A stretch of DNA of 40,560 nucleotides from positions 1 to 40,560 of the forward strand of contig JAAAPH010000002.1 in NCBI GenBank assembly GCA_009908415.1, written 5' to 3'. Positions 32,026 to 40,560 of this stretch are shown one piece after another. The first letter of the stretch is position 1; each line of letters opens with the position of its first letter. The DNA is from Bacteroidota bacterium (GTDB taxonomy: Bacteria > Bacteroidota > Rhodothermia > Rhodothermales > Salinibacteraceae). The translations under genes and the position numbers were made by a program. Below the pieces are notes generated by a model, which saw nothing but the letters and a program-made list of their open reading frames with translations, searched no databases and was not told the DNA's origin.

Positions 32026-35000
32026 TTACCGGTTCAACTGAAGCGGTTCGTAGTCCTCAAAAATAGAGAGGTCCGCTTCTTCGACGGCGCTCCGATAGGC
32101 CGGCCACTCATCGGCGAAGAGTGCATTGACATCGTCGAGGGCTTCCTGCAGCCGCACCTCGGCGTGCTGCAGGGCGCGCTGCTCGGGCTGCTCCGGTGCG
32201 TCGTAGGCCGACTGCAGGTAGCGCGACACCGTGAAGAGGTGGGCCGTCACGATGGACGGGTCGCGGCGGATCCCTTGCACGTCGTCCCGGCCGATCAGGC
32301 CTTCCATCACCGCCTCGATCGAGTCGCGCAACGCCTGCCCCTGCTCGCGCAGGTCCTGCGCCGTCGAGTCGCTCCGGTCTGTCAACTGATCGTTGACGAG
32401 CCCGATCGTCTCCCGGGCGTCGCGGAGTCGGTCGGCCGCCGCCGTGGCGTCCTCGACGAGGTTCATGAAGCGGTCCATCAGCTCCTGCCGGGCCTGCAGG
32501 TCAGCCCTGTCGATGGGGATGCGCGGGTCCATCCGCACGCGCACGTCGCTCGACGCCGTGTGCTCGCCGTGGCGTAGCACGACGGTGTACGTCCCGGGCA
32601 TCACCGGCGGGCCGGTCGGCTCCTCGGTGTCTTCCTCTTCGGGCTCCGGCTCCATGGGATAGCGCACGCCCTTACGGCGGAGGTTCCAGGTCGTCCGGTT
32701 GAGGCCGGGCTGGAGCTCGTCCTCCCGGACCGTGCGGATCGTGTCGCCCGCGGCGTTGACGACCTGCAGGGTGACTTCGCCGGGCATCTCGCCGTCCGAC
32801 TCAGACGGGTTCACGACGAACGAGAGCATCGCGCCGTACGGACGGTTCTCGCCCACGAACTCCGCGTCGCCGATAAAGCGCGTGCCGGGGGCTTCGTTGT
32901 ACTCGGCGAGGTACGCGTCGGGGATGTCGAAGAGGTGGAGCGGCGCGTCGAGCACGTCGGTGCCCTCGCGGGCCATCGCGCGGAGCGGGCGGATGTCATC
33001 GAGGATGTAGGCCGAGCGCCCAAACGTGCCAATGATGAGATCGTGCTCGCGCGGGTGGATCTGCAGGTCCATCACGGACGCCGTCGGGAAGTCGGCCGTC
33101 CACTTCTGCCACGTGTCGCCGCCATTCAGGCTGACGTAGAGCCCGAACTCGGTCCCGACGAACATGAGGTCCGGCTCGACGGGGTCCTGCACGAAGGAGA
33201 GCGCGTACCCCCACACGTCGTCCGCGTCGACGAGGCGCGTCCAGTCTTCGCCGTAGTTCGTGGTGCGATAGACGTACGGCGTCCAGTCGTTGCGGCGGTG
33301 GTTGTCGAAGACGACGAACGCCTCGCCGGGGGTGCGGCGCGACGTGCGGATCTGCGCGACCCACGTGTGCTCGGGCACGCCGTCGACGTTGCCGATCACG
33401 TTCGTCCACGTGTCCCCGCCGTCGCGGGTGACCTGCAGGTTGCCGTCGTCCGTGCCGGCCCAGAGCACGCCCTCCTGCGCGGGGCTCGGGGCAATGGCGG
33501 TGATGGTCGTGTAGTTCTCGGCGTTGGTGACGTCGTAGGTGAGCCCGCCGCTTTCGAGCTGGCGCTGCCACGCGGGGTTGTTCGTCGTCAGGTCCGGCGA
33601 GAGGATGGTCCACGTGTGCCCGCGGTCGGTGCTTTTGTGCACGAACTGGCTGCCGTAGTAGACCGTCGCCGGGTCGTGCGGGCTCTGGGCAATGGCGGCG
33701 TCCCAGTTGAAGCGCAGATCCGTGTCCGGGTCGGGGGGCGTGGGCTTGCTGAAGCGCTGGTGGCCCGTCTCGCTGTCGTAGTAGACCAGGTTGCCCCCCT
33801 GCGACATCGCGTAGCCTTTCGTGGCGTCCTGCGGGTCGGGCACGACGTCGAAGCCGTCGCCGAAGGCCACCTCCTGCCAGTACGAATTGCGGATGCCGCC
33901 GTTGCGCCACACGGCGCTCGGCCCGCGCCACGAGCCGTTGTCCTGCATCCCGCCGTACACGTGATAGGGCGTCGCCATGTCGACGTTGATATGGTAGAAC
34001 TGCGCGAGCGGCAGGTTCTCCACGAAGCGCCAGTTTGCGCCCCGATCGCGCGAGATGTAGAAGCCGCCGTCGTTGCCCTCATAGATCAGGCTCGGGTCGT
34101 CCGGGTGGATCCACCAGGCGTGATGGTCGGGGTGCACGCCGGCGTAGGGCACGAGCGTCTCGAACGATTCGCCACCGTCCTCGCTGACCGTCACGATGGA
34201 GTGGAGGCTGTAGAGCCGGTTCTCGTTGGCCGGGTCCACGCGCAGATCCGCGTAGTAGAACGGGCGCCCGCCGATCTCGTCCATGTCGCTGTTGACTTGC
34301 TGCCACGAATGGCCGCCGTCGTCCGAGCGGTAGAGCGCGTTGTCCTCGGATTCGACGTAGGCGTAGACGCGGCTCGGGTCGCTCGGCGCGATGGCCAGAC
34401 CGATGCGGCCCCACGGCTTCGGCGGCAGGCCGTCGTCGGGCGTCAGTTCGTCCCACGATTCGCCCCCGTCGTACGTCATGTACAGCCCCGAGCCGGGACC
34501 GCCCGACTCGAAGTAGTACGGCCAGCGCTGATACTGCCACATCGCCGCGATCAGCTTGTTCGGGTTCTGCGGATCCATCACCAGGTCCGCCACGCCCGTC
34601 GTGTCGTTCACGAACAGGATCTGCTCCCAGTTGGCGCCGCCGTCGGTCGTCTTGTAGACGCCCCGCTCGGGCGTCGGGCCCCACGTGGCGCCCTGCGCGC
34701 CGGCGTACGCGACGTTGGCATCGTCCGGGTGGATGAGCAGGCGGTGGATGCTGCGCGTACCGCGGAGGCCGACGCGCGTCCACGTGCGCCCGCCATTCAT
34801 ACTGCGGAAGACGCCGTCGCCGGCGTTCTGGCTGTTGCGCGGATTGCCCTCGCCGGTGCCCACCCAGATCACGTCCGGGTTGTCCTGGTCGATGGCGATC
34901 GAGCCGATCGAGTGAACGGGCTGGTCGTCGAAGATGGGCGTCCACGTCGTCCCGCCGTCGGTCGACTTCCAGAGGCCGCCGGAGGCCGTGCCGGCGTATA

Positions 35001-35187
35001 CGATGTCGGGGTTGCTGACGACGGCTTCGATGGCCGTGACGCGGCCGCTCATGCCGGCTGGACCGATGGCCCGCGGCGCCATGGCTTCGAGCTTGGTGCT
35101 GTCGACCGACTGGGCGGCCGTCGGCGCCGCGAAGCCGATCAGCATAAAGCTAAGGAGGAGCGTTCGGAGCGTAGTCATCCGTTGCAT
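32026..35187 (-). CDS. large BNR/VPS10-type beta-propeller exported protein
   Basis: The 1053-residue protein starts MQRMTTLRTLLLSFMLIG, with a signal peptide ending AAPTAAQ (about 26). At least ten Asp-box (BNR) motifs run through the first ~750 residues, for example KSTDGGTTW, RSMNGGRTW, KTTDGGANW, RSDDGGHSW, KSTDRGHTW, VTRDGGDTW and VSLNGGDTW. This implies two sortilin/VPS10-like propellers. After ~780 there is a beta domain (GEVTLQVVNAAGDTIRTVRE) and an acidic linker (EPEPEEEDTEEPTGPP), then a helical C-terminus (about 900-1053). Such proteins are often annotated as glycosyl hydrolases, but no catalytic glycosidase residues can be picked out. It is likely periplasmic or extracellular. The start at 35178 (MTTLRT) is an alternative. 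Confidence 0.87.
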   Translation of the reverse strand: MQRMTTLRTLLLSFMLIGFAAPTAAQSVDSTKLEAMAPRAIGPAGMSGRVTAIEAVVSNPDIVYAGTASGGLWKSTDGGTTWTPIFDDQPVHSIGSIAIDQDNPDVIWVGTGEGNPRNSQNAGDGVFRSMNGGRTWTRVGLRGTRSIHRLLIHPDDANVAYAGAQGATWGPTPERGVYKTTDGGANWEQILFVNDTTGVADLVMDPQNPNKLIAAMWQYQRWPYYFESGGPGSGLYMTYDGGESWDELTPDDGLPPKPWGRIGLAIAPSDPSRVYAYVESEDNALYRSDDGGHSWQQVNSDMDEIGGRPFYYADLRVDPANENRLYSLHSIVTVSEDGGESFETLVPYAGVHPDHHAWWIHPDDPSLIYEGNDGGFYISRDRGANWRFVENLPLAQFYHINVDMATPYHVYGGMQDNGSWRGPSAVWRNGGIRNSYWQEVAFGDGFDVVPDPQDATKGYAMSQGGNLVYYDSETGHQRFSKPTPPDPDTDLRFNWDAAIAQSPHDPATVYYGSQFVHKSTDRGHTWTILSPDLTTNNPAWQRQLESGGLTYDVTNAENYTTITAIAPSPAQEGVLWAGTDDGNLQVTRDGGDTWTNVIGNVDGVPEHTWVAQIRTSRRTPGEAFVVFDNHRRNDWTPYVYRTTNYGEDWTRLVDADDVWGYALSFVQDPVEPDLMFVGTEFGLYVSLNGGDTWQKWTADFPTASVMDLQIHPREHDLIIGTFGRSAYILDDIRPLRAMAREGTDVLDAPLHLFDIPDAYLAEYNEAPGTRFIGDAEFVGENRPYGAMLSFVVNPSESDGEMPGEVTLQVVNAAGDTIRTVREDELQPGLNRTTWNLRRKGVRYPMEPEPEEEDTEEPTGPPVMPGTYTVVLRHGEHTASSDVRVRMDPRIPIDRADLQARQELMDRFMNLVEDATAAADRLRDARETIGLVNDQLTDRSDSTAQDLREQGQALRDSIEAVMEGLIGRDDVQGIRRDPSIVTAHLFTVSRYLQSAYDAPEQPEQRALQHAEVRLQEALDDVNALFADEWPAYRSAVEEADLSIFEDYEPLQLNR

Positions 35188-35286
35188 AGGCAGGGAACCG
35201 AGACAAAACGAGGGCGAGCGGCGCCACGTCACAGCGCCGACGCATAACCTAACGGCTTCACGCCGCGATGTCCAGATGCCGGCCGA

Positions 35287-36291
35287 CTACGACGCGACGG
35301 CGTCGCGGGTGGGCGGCTCCATAAACTCGGGACCCACCGGGTCGTCGATCGCGTCGTCGAGGATGCGATCGATCTCGGCCTTCGCATCGGCGTCGAGCGT
35401 CCAGCCGTCGATGGCTGACACGGGGTCGAGCTGGTCCGGCGTGCGGGCGCCCCACAGCGCCACATCGACCCCCTGGTCCAGGATCCACCGGATGGCGAGG
35501 TGGATCACGCGCTTGCCGTAGTGCTCTTGCGCAAACGCATCGAGCCGGTTCACCGCGTCGATGTACTGCTCGAAGCGGGGCGACTGGAACTTCGGGTCGG
35601 CCGTGTTGCGGAGGTCGTCCTCGTCGAACGTGTAGTCCGGCGTCATCTTGCCGGTGAGCAGCCCCCGGCAGAGCGCGCTGTACGTGATGAGCTTGATGTC
35701 GTGCTGCTGGCAGTAGGGCATCACGTCGTCCTCGATGCCGCGCTCGAACAGGTTGTACGGCGGCTGATCGGTGTGCAACGGCGCCACCGATTGGAACGCG
35801 TCCATCTGCTCGGGCGAGAAGTTGCTCACCCCGATCGCGCGGATCAAGCCGTCCTCCTGGAGCGCCTTCATCGCCCGGGCCGTCTCCTCGACGGGCACGA
35901 GCGGATCGGGCCAGTGCACCTGGTACAGGTCGATGTAGTCCGTCTGGAGCCGCTCCAGCGAGTCGGCCACCTCGGTCCGGATGCGTTCGGGCGTGGCGTT
36001 GCTGAACACCTCGGCGTCCTCGTTCCAATCGAGCGCGGCCTTCGTGGCGAGGACGACCTCCTCGCGCCGGCCGTACGCCTGGAGCGCCTTGCCGACGATC
36101 TCTTCGGAGACGCCGTGCCCGTAGATGGGCGCCGTGTCGATGAGCGTGATGCCCCGGTCGAGGGCCGACAGGATGGTGTCGATGGACTGGCGCTCGTCGG
36201 TGCCGCCCCACTCCCAGCCGCCGATGGCCCAGGTGCCAAGTCCCACGCGGGAAGCCGGCGGGAGGTCGGGGTGTATCGTCGTGTGTTCCAT
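35287..36291 (-). CDS. aldo/keto reductase
   Basis: The 334-residue cytoplasmic TIM-barrel oxidoreductase has SRVGLGTWAIGGWEWGG at the start and a catalytic tetrad of Asp and Tyr in LIDTAPIYGHG, Lys in VVLATKAALDW and His in LYQVHWPDP. IGVSNFSPEQMDAF and the C-terminal NADPH-binding part (WGARTPDQLDPV) are in place. It belongs to the general YghZ/Tas-like branch and is not close to the reductase at 2337-3332. It lies between the BNR protein and the sulfatase genes on the same strand, so a role in sugar metabolism is possible; this is inference from context. Start ATG 36291. Confidence 0.9.
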   Translation of the reverse strand: MEHTTIHPDLPPASRVGLGTWAIGGWEWGGTDERQSIDTILSALDRGITLIDTAPIYGHGVSEEIVGKALQAYGRREEVVLATKAALDWNEDAEVFSNATPERIRTEVADSLERLQTDYIDLYQVHWPDPLVPVEETARAMKALQEDGLIRAIGVSNFSPEQMDAFQSVAPLHTDQPPYNLFERGIEDDVMPYCQQHDIKLITYSALCRGLLTGKMTPDYTFDEDDLRNTADPKFQSPRFEQYIDAVNRLDAFAQEHYGKRVIHLAIRWILDQGVDVALWGARTPDQLDPVSAIDGWTLDADAKAEIDRILDDAIDDPVGPEFMEPPTRDAVAS

Positions 36292-36432
36292 GCGATAGGG
36301 GGTTCGTGAGCAAGAATCCGATGCCGTGGTGCAGGCTGACCGCCCGCACCGCCCGGAATCAACAAAGACCCAGGCGCGGACGCAACGCCGTTACAGCATC
36401 CTTGCACGCGGCGGGAGGCTTGACGGACCCGG

Positions 36433-37956
36433 CTACTCGTACGCGTCGAGCGTTTCCGGGCCGGGCCAGCTTGGGATCCCGCCGTAGTACGGCCCTTGGT
36501 CGAGCGGCGCGGCGGGCTCCATGGCGCGCGGGTCGTCCGTGGCGGCCAGCGCTTGCATCAGCTGCTCGCGGAGGCGCGTTTTGGTGGCGGCGTGGTCCGG
36601 GTCGTCGGCCACGTTGCGCATCTGATGTGGGTCGTCGCGCAGAACGTACAGCTCTTCGGCCGGACGCTTGGCAAAGGACAGGTCGTACAACGGCGCGACG
36701 TCCGGGTCGTCGCGGTGGGCCCAGAGGTAGAACTTGGTCGGCCCATTGTCGCAGTCGCCGAGCCAGGCCTCGTCAACGTACGCGTTCCGCCAATCCGGCG
36801 TCCCGGACGGCCATCGGTCCGGGGTGAAGTTGCGGATGTAGAGGAAATCGTCGGTGCGGATCGCGCGCATCGGGTAGCCACCGCTCTGGGGCGCAGTCTG
36901 GGCCGGCGTGTGGCGCTCCCGGCCGAACACGATGGCCTCGCGCGCCGCCGCCATGCGGGTGCGGTCGCTCGTGAGGAGCGGAAGGAGCGAGCGCCCGGTC
37001 ATCACCGCGGGGACGGCCACGCCAGCGGCCTCCAGGAAGGTCGGGGCGAGGTCGGTCAGGCTCACCAAGTCGTGCACGACGCGGCCCGGCGCCACGCGGG
37101 CGGGCCACTGGATGGCGAGGGGCACGTGCGTGCCGGCGTCGTAGAGCTGCGTCTTCCCGCGCGGGAACGGCCACCCGTGGTCCCCGCTGATGACGACGAT
37201 CGTGTTGTCCAGCTCGCCCATCGCGCGGAGCCGGTCCAGCAGGCCGCCCACCTCCTGGTCGAAGCGCTGCACCTCCGCGTAGTAGTCGGCGATGTCGCGC
37301 CGCACGGCGGGCACGTCGGGGTAGTACGGCGGCACGGTCACGTCGGCCGGGTCGACGTTCATCGCTTCGCGCAGGCTGTCGGCGTACGCGCGATGCGGAT
37401 CCGTGCTGCCAAACCAGAAGACGAACGGCGCGTCGTCGGGGCGGGCCTCCAGGAACGCATCGAAGCTCTCAAAGCCAGGGCCGGCGGGGCGCTCCGACCG
37501 ACCGCCCGGTTCGAGGCGGCCGGGGCCCCACCCTTTGCGCGTGTGGCCCACGAAGTAGCCGGCCTCGTCCTGCAACTGATGCGTGTACACCGGATGCTCG
37601 GCGGGAAGGGTCGACCACAGGTTGGCGCCGGGCCCGAGCCGCCAGATGTCCTGGCCCGTCAGCACCGCACCGCGCGAGGGCGTGCAGCTGGGCGACGACA
37701 CGAAGGCGCGATCGAACAGCACGCCTTGCGCGGCCACCCGGTCGAAGGTCGGCGTCTGGAGCCCTTCAGTGCCGAACACGCCGGCGTGCGCGCCCCAGTC
37801 ATCCGCGAAGGCGAAGAGGATGTTGGGCGGATCGGCTTGCGCGTGCGCCGCAGGGACCGAGGCCCCGAGCCCCATCAGGGCAAAGAGCGTGACGATGAGC
37901 GCGCGCAGCGCTGCGGCTGGCAGGAAACGGCAGCGGGGAGGCATCAGGCAACTCAT
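36433..37956 (-). CDS. sulfatase, type I (heparan N-sulfatase-like)
   Basis: The 507-residue exported enzyme has a signal peptide (about 1-40, ending AAHAQ), metal-binding Asp pair in ILFAFADDWGAH and the sulfatase signature SSPSCTPSRGAVLTG. Cys91 there would be turned into formylglycine. Further metal ligands lie in VVISGDHGWPFPRGK. Wide spacing and the C-terminal block (PTKFYLWAHRDDPDVAPLYDLSF) resemble N-sulfoglucosamine sulfohydrolase-type (S1_8-like) enzymes, so it probably removes sulfate from a polysaccharide in the periplasm. No formylglycine-generating enzyme is in the window. It is the first of three sulfatase genes reading leftwards. Confidence 0.9.
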   Translation of the reverse strand: MSCLMPPRCRFLPAAALRALIVTLFALMGLGASVPAAHAQADPPNILFAFADDWGAHAGVFGTEGLQTPTFDRVAAQGVLFDRAFVSSPSCTPSRGAVLTGQDIWRLGPGANLWSTLPAEHPVYTHQLQDEAGYFVGHTRKGWGPGRLEPGGRSERPAGPGFESFDAFLEARPDDAPFVFWFGSTDPHRAYADSLREAMNVDPADVTVPPYYPDVPAVRRDIADYYAEVQRFDQEVGGLLDRLRAMGELDNTIVVISGDHGWPFPRGKTQLYDAGTHVPLAIQWPARVAPGRVVHDLVSLTDLAPTFLEAAGVAVPAVMTGRSLLPLLTSDRTRMAAAREAIVFGRERHTPAQTAPQSGGYPMRAIRTDDFLYIRNFTPDRWPSGTPDWRNAYVDEAWLGDCDNGPTKFYLWAHRDDPDVAPLYDLSFAKRPAEELYVLRDDPHQMRNVADDPDHAATKTRLREQLMQALAATDDPRAMEPAAPLDQGPYYGGIPSWPGPETLDAYE

Positions 37957-38067
37957 AATCCTGGAGGTCGAATGTGGGCGTGCGGGCGGTTCGGAAGGAC
38001 GATTGAGCGCGGCTCGTGGAGATCCTTTGATGCCACGTATTCGTGGTTGGCTCGAGACGCCTTCGGC

Positions 38068-39495
38068 TCAGTCGTACCCCTCGATGGCGTCGGTGACCAC
38101 AACGTCGTCGGCAATCTCGGTGCCGACCTCCGCGGCGAACTGCTCCATCTGCTGGCGCATCCGCTCGACGATCTCGGGATGCTCGCTGGCACGGTTGAAC
38201 CGCTCGCCGATGTCGAGTTGCAGATTGAAGAGCTCCGGCGCTCCGCTGGCGAGGCGTAGCTTCCACGGGCCCTCGCGCATGGCCTCCAGCTCGCCGCGGA
38301 AGTAGAAATAGCGCTCGCGCGGCGTGGTGTCGACCGCGCCGGTGAGCCATGGCATGAGGTCGTGGCCGTCGAGCGCGTGATCGGGCTCGTCGGCCCCGGC
38401 AGCATTGAGGAGCGTGCGGTAGACGTCGGGCGCGGCCGCGAGGCCGTCGGTATTAACGCCAGCGGGAATCCGGCCGGGCCAGCGGAGCATGGCCGGGACG
38501 CGCGGGCCGCCCTCGTAGCTCGTCGCCTTGTAGCCGCGCAGCGGGCCGGGCGAGCCGGCGTGCCACGGCTTGTTGCCCTCCTGCCGCATCCGGTCGGGCA
38601 GACCGAGCCACGGTCCGTTGTCGGAGGCGAAGAACACGATCGTGTTATCGGCGACGCCCTGGGCCTCCAGCGCCCCGAGCACCTCGCCCACGCTCCAGTC
38701 GATCGCCTCGATCACGTCGCCGTACAGCCCGGCGCTCGACCGGCCGCGGAAGCGCTCGGCCGTGCGGACGGGCAGGTGCGGCATGTTGTAGGCCAGATAC
38801 AACAAGAACGGCTCCTCGGTCTGGCTCTCCACCTCGATGCGCTCGACGGCGCGCTCCGTGTAGCCGGTGGTGAGCCGGTTCTGGTTGATGGGATGCTCGA
38901 CGATCTCGGTGCCCTCAAACAGCGCGAGCGGCTCCTCGGTCTGCACCCACGGCTTGCGGTAGTCGTTCGAGTAGGGCGTCCCGTACCACGTGTCGAACCC
39001 CTGATTCGGCGGCAGAAAGCGGTCTTCCATGTAGCCCAGATGCCATTTCCCGAGCATGTGGGTGCTGTAGCCCACGTTGTTGAGCGCCTCGGCCAGCGTG
39101 AGCTCGCGGTCGGGCAGTCCGCCTGTGCCGTCCGAGCCCGTCCCCCCGCCGAAGTCGACGCGCGGCATGTAGCGGCCGGTCAGCAGCTGCGTCCGGGACG
39201 GCACGCACCACGAGCCCGTCACGAACGAGGTAAAGCGCACGCCCTGATCGGCGAGCCGGTCGAGGTGCGGCGTCTGGATGGAGGGATGGCCGTAGCTGCT
39301 CAGATCGCCGTAGCCCATGTCGTCGGCAAACAGGATGACGATGTTGGGCGGCCCCTTGGCCTCGGCCGGCGCGCCGGCGTCGGACAGCGTCTCTGCGCTG
39401 CCTCCGCACCCGCTCAGGAGAAACGCCCCCAAAAGCAGTAAGGCAGCAATCGGCGTGGTACGTCGAACATTAAGCATAGCGCGTAGCATGGGCAT
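38068..39495 (-). CDS. sulfatase, type I (arylsulfatase A-like), lipoprotein
   Basis: The 475-residue protein has a lipoprotein signal peptide (LLSGC, Cys30), so it is probably anchored in a membrane. Sulfatase landmarks are NIVILFADDMGYGDLSSYG (metal Asp pair), GSWCVPSRTQLLTG (Cys97 to formylglycine), MLGKWHLGY (lysine and histidine of the active site) and FFASDNGPWLG. The sequence follows the arylsulfatase A-like pattern and differs from the upstream neighbour, so the two act on different sulfate esters. ATGs at 39495, 39489 and 39477 are all possible starts. It lies 26 bases after the partial sulfatase. Confidence 0.9.
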   Translation of the reverse strand: MPMLRAMLNVRRTTPIAALLLLGAFLLSGCGGSAETLSDAGAPAEAKGPPNIVILFADDMGYGDLSSYGHPSIQTPHLDRLADQGVRFTSFVTGSWCVPSRTQLLTGRYMPRVDFGGGTGSDGTGGLPDRELTLAEALNNVGYSTHMLGKWHLGYMEDRFLPPNQGFDTWYGTPYSNDYRKPWVQTEEPLALFEGTEIVEHPINQNRLTTGYTERAVERIEVESQTEEPFLLYLAYNMPHLPVRTAERFRGRSSAGLYGDVIEAIDWSVGEVLGALEAQGVADNTIVFFASDNGPWLGLPDRMRQEGNKPWHAGSPGPLRGYKATSYEGGPRVPAMLRWPGRIPAGVNTDGLAAAPDVYRTLLNAAGADEPDHALDGHDLMPWLTGAVDTTPRERYFYFRGELEAMREGPWKLRLASGAPELFNLQLDIGERFNRASEHPEIVERMRQQMEQFAAEVGTEIADDVVVTDAIEGYD

Positions 39496-39521
39496 GGGGA
39501 TGTCGTTGGAGAAGAGGACCG

Positions 39522-40560
39522 TTACCAGTGCGTGCGGCGGCGCTCCATGAGCGTCGGATACGTGTCGTCGGTGTCGCCGAGGTCCTGCTTGAGGCGGAGC
39601 AGTGTCTCTTTCAGGCGGGCGACGGTGTCGGCGTAAACGGGGTCGTCGTAGACGTTGTCAAGCTCGTGCGGGTCTTTCTGGAGGTCGTAGAGCTCCCAGC
39701 CGGGCGGCGTCGGTTCGTTGTCGGTCTGGTCGAGCGGCAGCCCGTAGAAGAAGATGAGCTTGAAGCGGTCGGTGCGGAGGCCGTAGTGGGCCGGGCGGCG
39801 CGCGCCGTTCCCGTGCATCCAGTACCGATAGTAGATGGCGTCGCGCCAGTCCGCGGGTGGATCGCCGCGCAGGTTCGCCCGAAAGCTGCGGCCCTGCATG
39901 GCGTCTGCGGGGTCCGCGCCCGCGTAGTCGAGCAGGAGCGGCGCGAAGTCCACGTTCGTGATGAGGTCATCGACGACGGTACCTGGGTCGATCTCGCCGG
40001 GGTGACGGATCAGGAACGGCATCCGGATCGACTCCTCGTACATCCACCGCTTGTCGATGTAGTTGTGCTCGCCGAGGAAGTACCCCTGGTCGGACGTGTA
40101 GATGACGACCGTATTCCGCCGCAGGCCCGTTTCGTCGAGGTAGTCCAGCAGCCGGCCGACGTTGTCGTCGATGGCGGCGACGGAGCGGAGGTACTGCTTC
40201 ACCACGGCCTGGTGGCTGCGCCGGCGGCGCTCGCGGGGCGCCATCGCGTCCAGCATCCGATAGCCGGGGGCCCACTGGTCGCGCTCCACGAAGCGGCGGC
40301 CCATGGTTTCGATGGTGAAGCCGAAGGGCCGCGACCCGGGCGAGCGGTGGCTCTTGTCCTCCCACAGGCTCGGCGGCTCGGGCAGCGTCACATCGGTGTA
40401 CAGCGAGTCGAACCGCGCGGGCGCTTCGAACGGCTCGTGGGAGGCCTTGAAGTGCGTCATCAGCATGAAGGGCCGGTCGCCGTCGCGCCCGTCGCGGAGC
40501 CACTGCAGCGACAGGTCGCCGATCACGTCGGCCGAGAAGCCGTCGTAGGTCACCCGGCCG
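39522..40560 (-). CDS. sulfatase, C-terminal part (N-terminus beyond window edge)
   Basis: About 345 residues are visible; the frame runs off the right edge, so the formylglycine site and first metal ligands are outside. Visible sulfatase features are FMLMTHFKASHEPFEAP (substrate-side His), VVIYTSDQGYFLGEHNYIDKRWMYEESIRMPFLIRHP (second metal Asp and active-site Lys/His region) and the C-terminal WELYDLQKDPHELDNVY. This pattern fits the iduronate-2-sulfatase/N-acetylglucosamine-6-sulfatase-like group. A GTG at 40553 should not be taken as the true start. It is the third distinct sulfatase of the cluster. Confidence 0.9.
   Translation of the reverse strand, partial: GRVTYDGFSADVIGDLSLQWLRDGRDGDRPFMLMTHFKASHEPFEAPARFDSLYTDVTLPEPPSLWEDKSHRSPGSRPFGFTIETMGRRFVERDQWAPGYRMLDAMAPRERRRRSHQAVVKQYLRSVAAIDDNVGRLLDYLDETGLRRNTVVIYTSDQGYFLGEHNYIDKRWMYEESIRMPFLIRHPGEIDPGTVVDDLITNVDFAPLLLDYAGADPADAMQGRSFRANLRGDPPADWRDAIYYRYWMHGNGARRPAHYGLRTDRFKLIFFYGLPLDQTDNEPTPPGWELYDLQKDPHELDNVYDDPVYADTVARLKETLLRLKQDLGDTDDTYPTLMERRRTHW

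Noticed and set aside
1-40560. CRISPR arrays, rRNA, intact insertion sequences, prophage or plasmid genes
   Set aside because: None seen: no regular spaced repeats, no transposase or integrase motifs, and no rRNA-like sequence.

Overview
The window looks like chromosomal DNA of a GC-rich member of the Bacteroidota/Rhodothermota, most like the marine or halophilic Rhodothermota (Salinibacter relatives). This is inferred from gene content, not from a phylogenetic marker. The supporting features are: TonB-dependent receptors with carboxypeptidase-regulatory and STN domains, an ECF sigma/FecR/TonB-receptor trio, a PorV-type protein next to a surface protein with a T9SS-like C-terminal domain, tandem fasciclin lipoproteins, acidic proteins, and few Shine-Dalgarno sites. 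Nearly all of the window is GC-rich. The first ~2.2 kb is visibly less GC-rich and looks like accessory DNA.

Layout. (1) 1-2126, minus strand: an unrecognised Cys/Gly-rich, probably exported protein followed by two tandem paralogous four-helix membrane proteins; the second runs off the left edge. (2) 2266-8469: a hairpin repeat, an aldo/keto reductase, a Uma2-family nuclease-like protein, a small coiled-coil protein, SRP RNA, yajC with a clear terminator, then ribBA, a 59-aa membrane protein, a macrodomain protein and threonine synthase, all on plus after the SRP RNA. (3) 8490-13188, minus: ECF sigma factor, FecR-type anti-sigma and an STN-containing TonB receptor. (4) 13361-18549, minus: two fasciclin lipoproteins with four and six FAS1 domains, separated by a decayed N-terminal fragment of the ECF sigma gene. 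This shows that the region arose by tandem duplication. A 57-bp block is conserved at the same distance upstream of both fasciclin genes. (5) 19260-20231, plus: a small membrane protein and a HAD hydrolase. (6) 20260-30309, minus: TonB receptor, T9SS-type surface protein, PorV-like protein, TPR lipoprotein and CRTAC1/UnbV lipoprotein, which read like an outer-membrane export/uptake set. (7) 30649-31964: acyl-ACP thioesterase and a convergent PepSY membrane protein. (8) 32026-40560, minus: a large BNR-propeller protein, a second aldo/keto reductase and three different sulfatases (the last truncated by the right edge). This fits degradation of sulfated polysaccharide.

The least ordinary items are the left-edge secreted-protein/duplicated-membrane-protein cassette, whose first gene appears frameshifted at its signal peptide; the fasciclin expansion with its sigma-factor remnant, exact 59-bp in-frame repeats and shared upstream block; and a RibBA whose GTP cyclohydrolase II half lacks all three zinc cysteines. 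I found no CRISPR array, rRNA, confident tRNA, intact insertion sequence or prophage gene.
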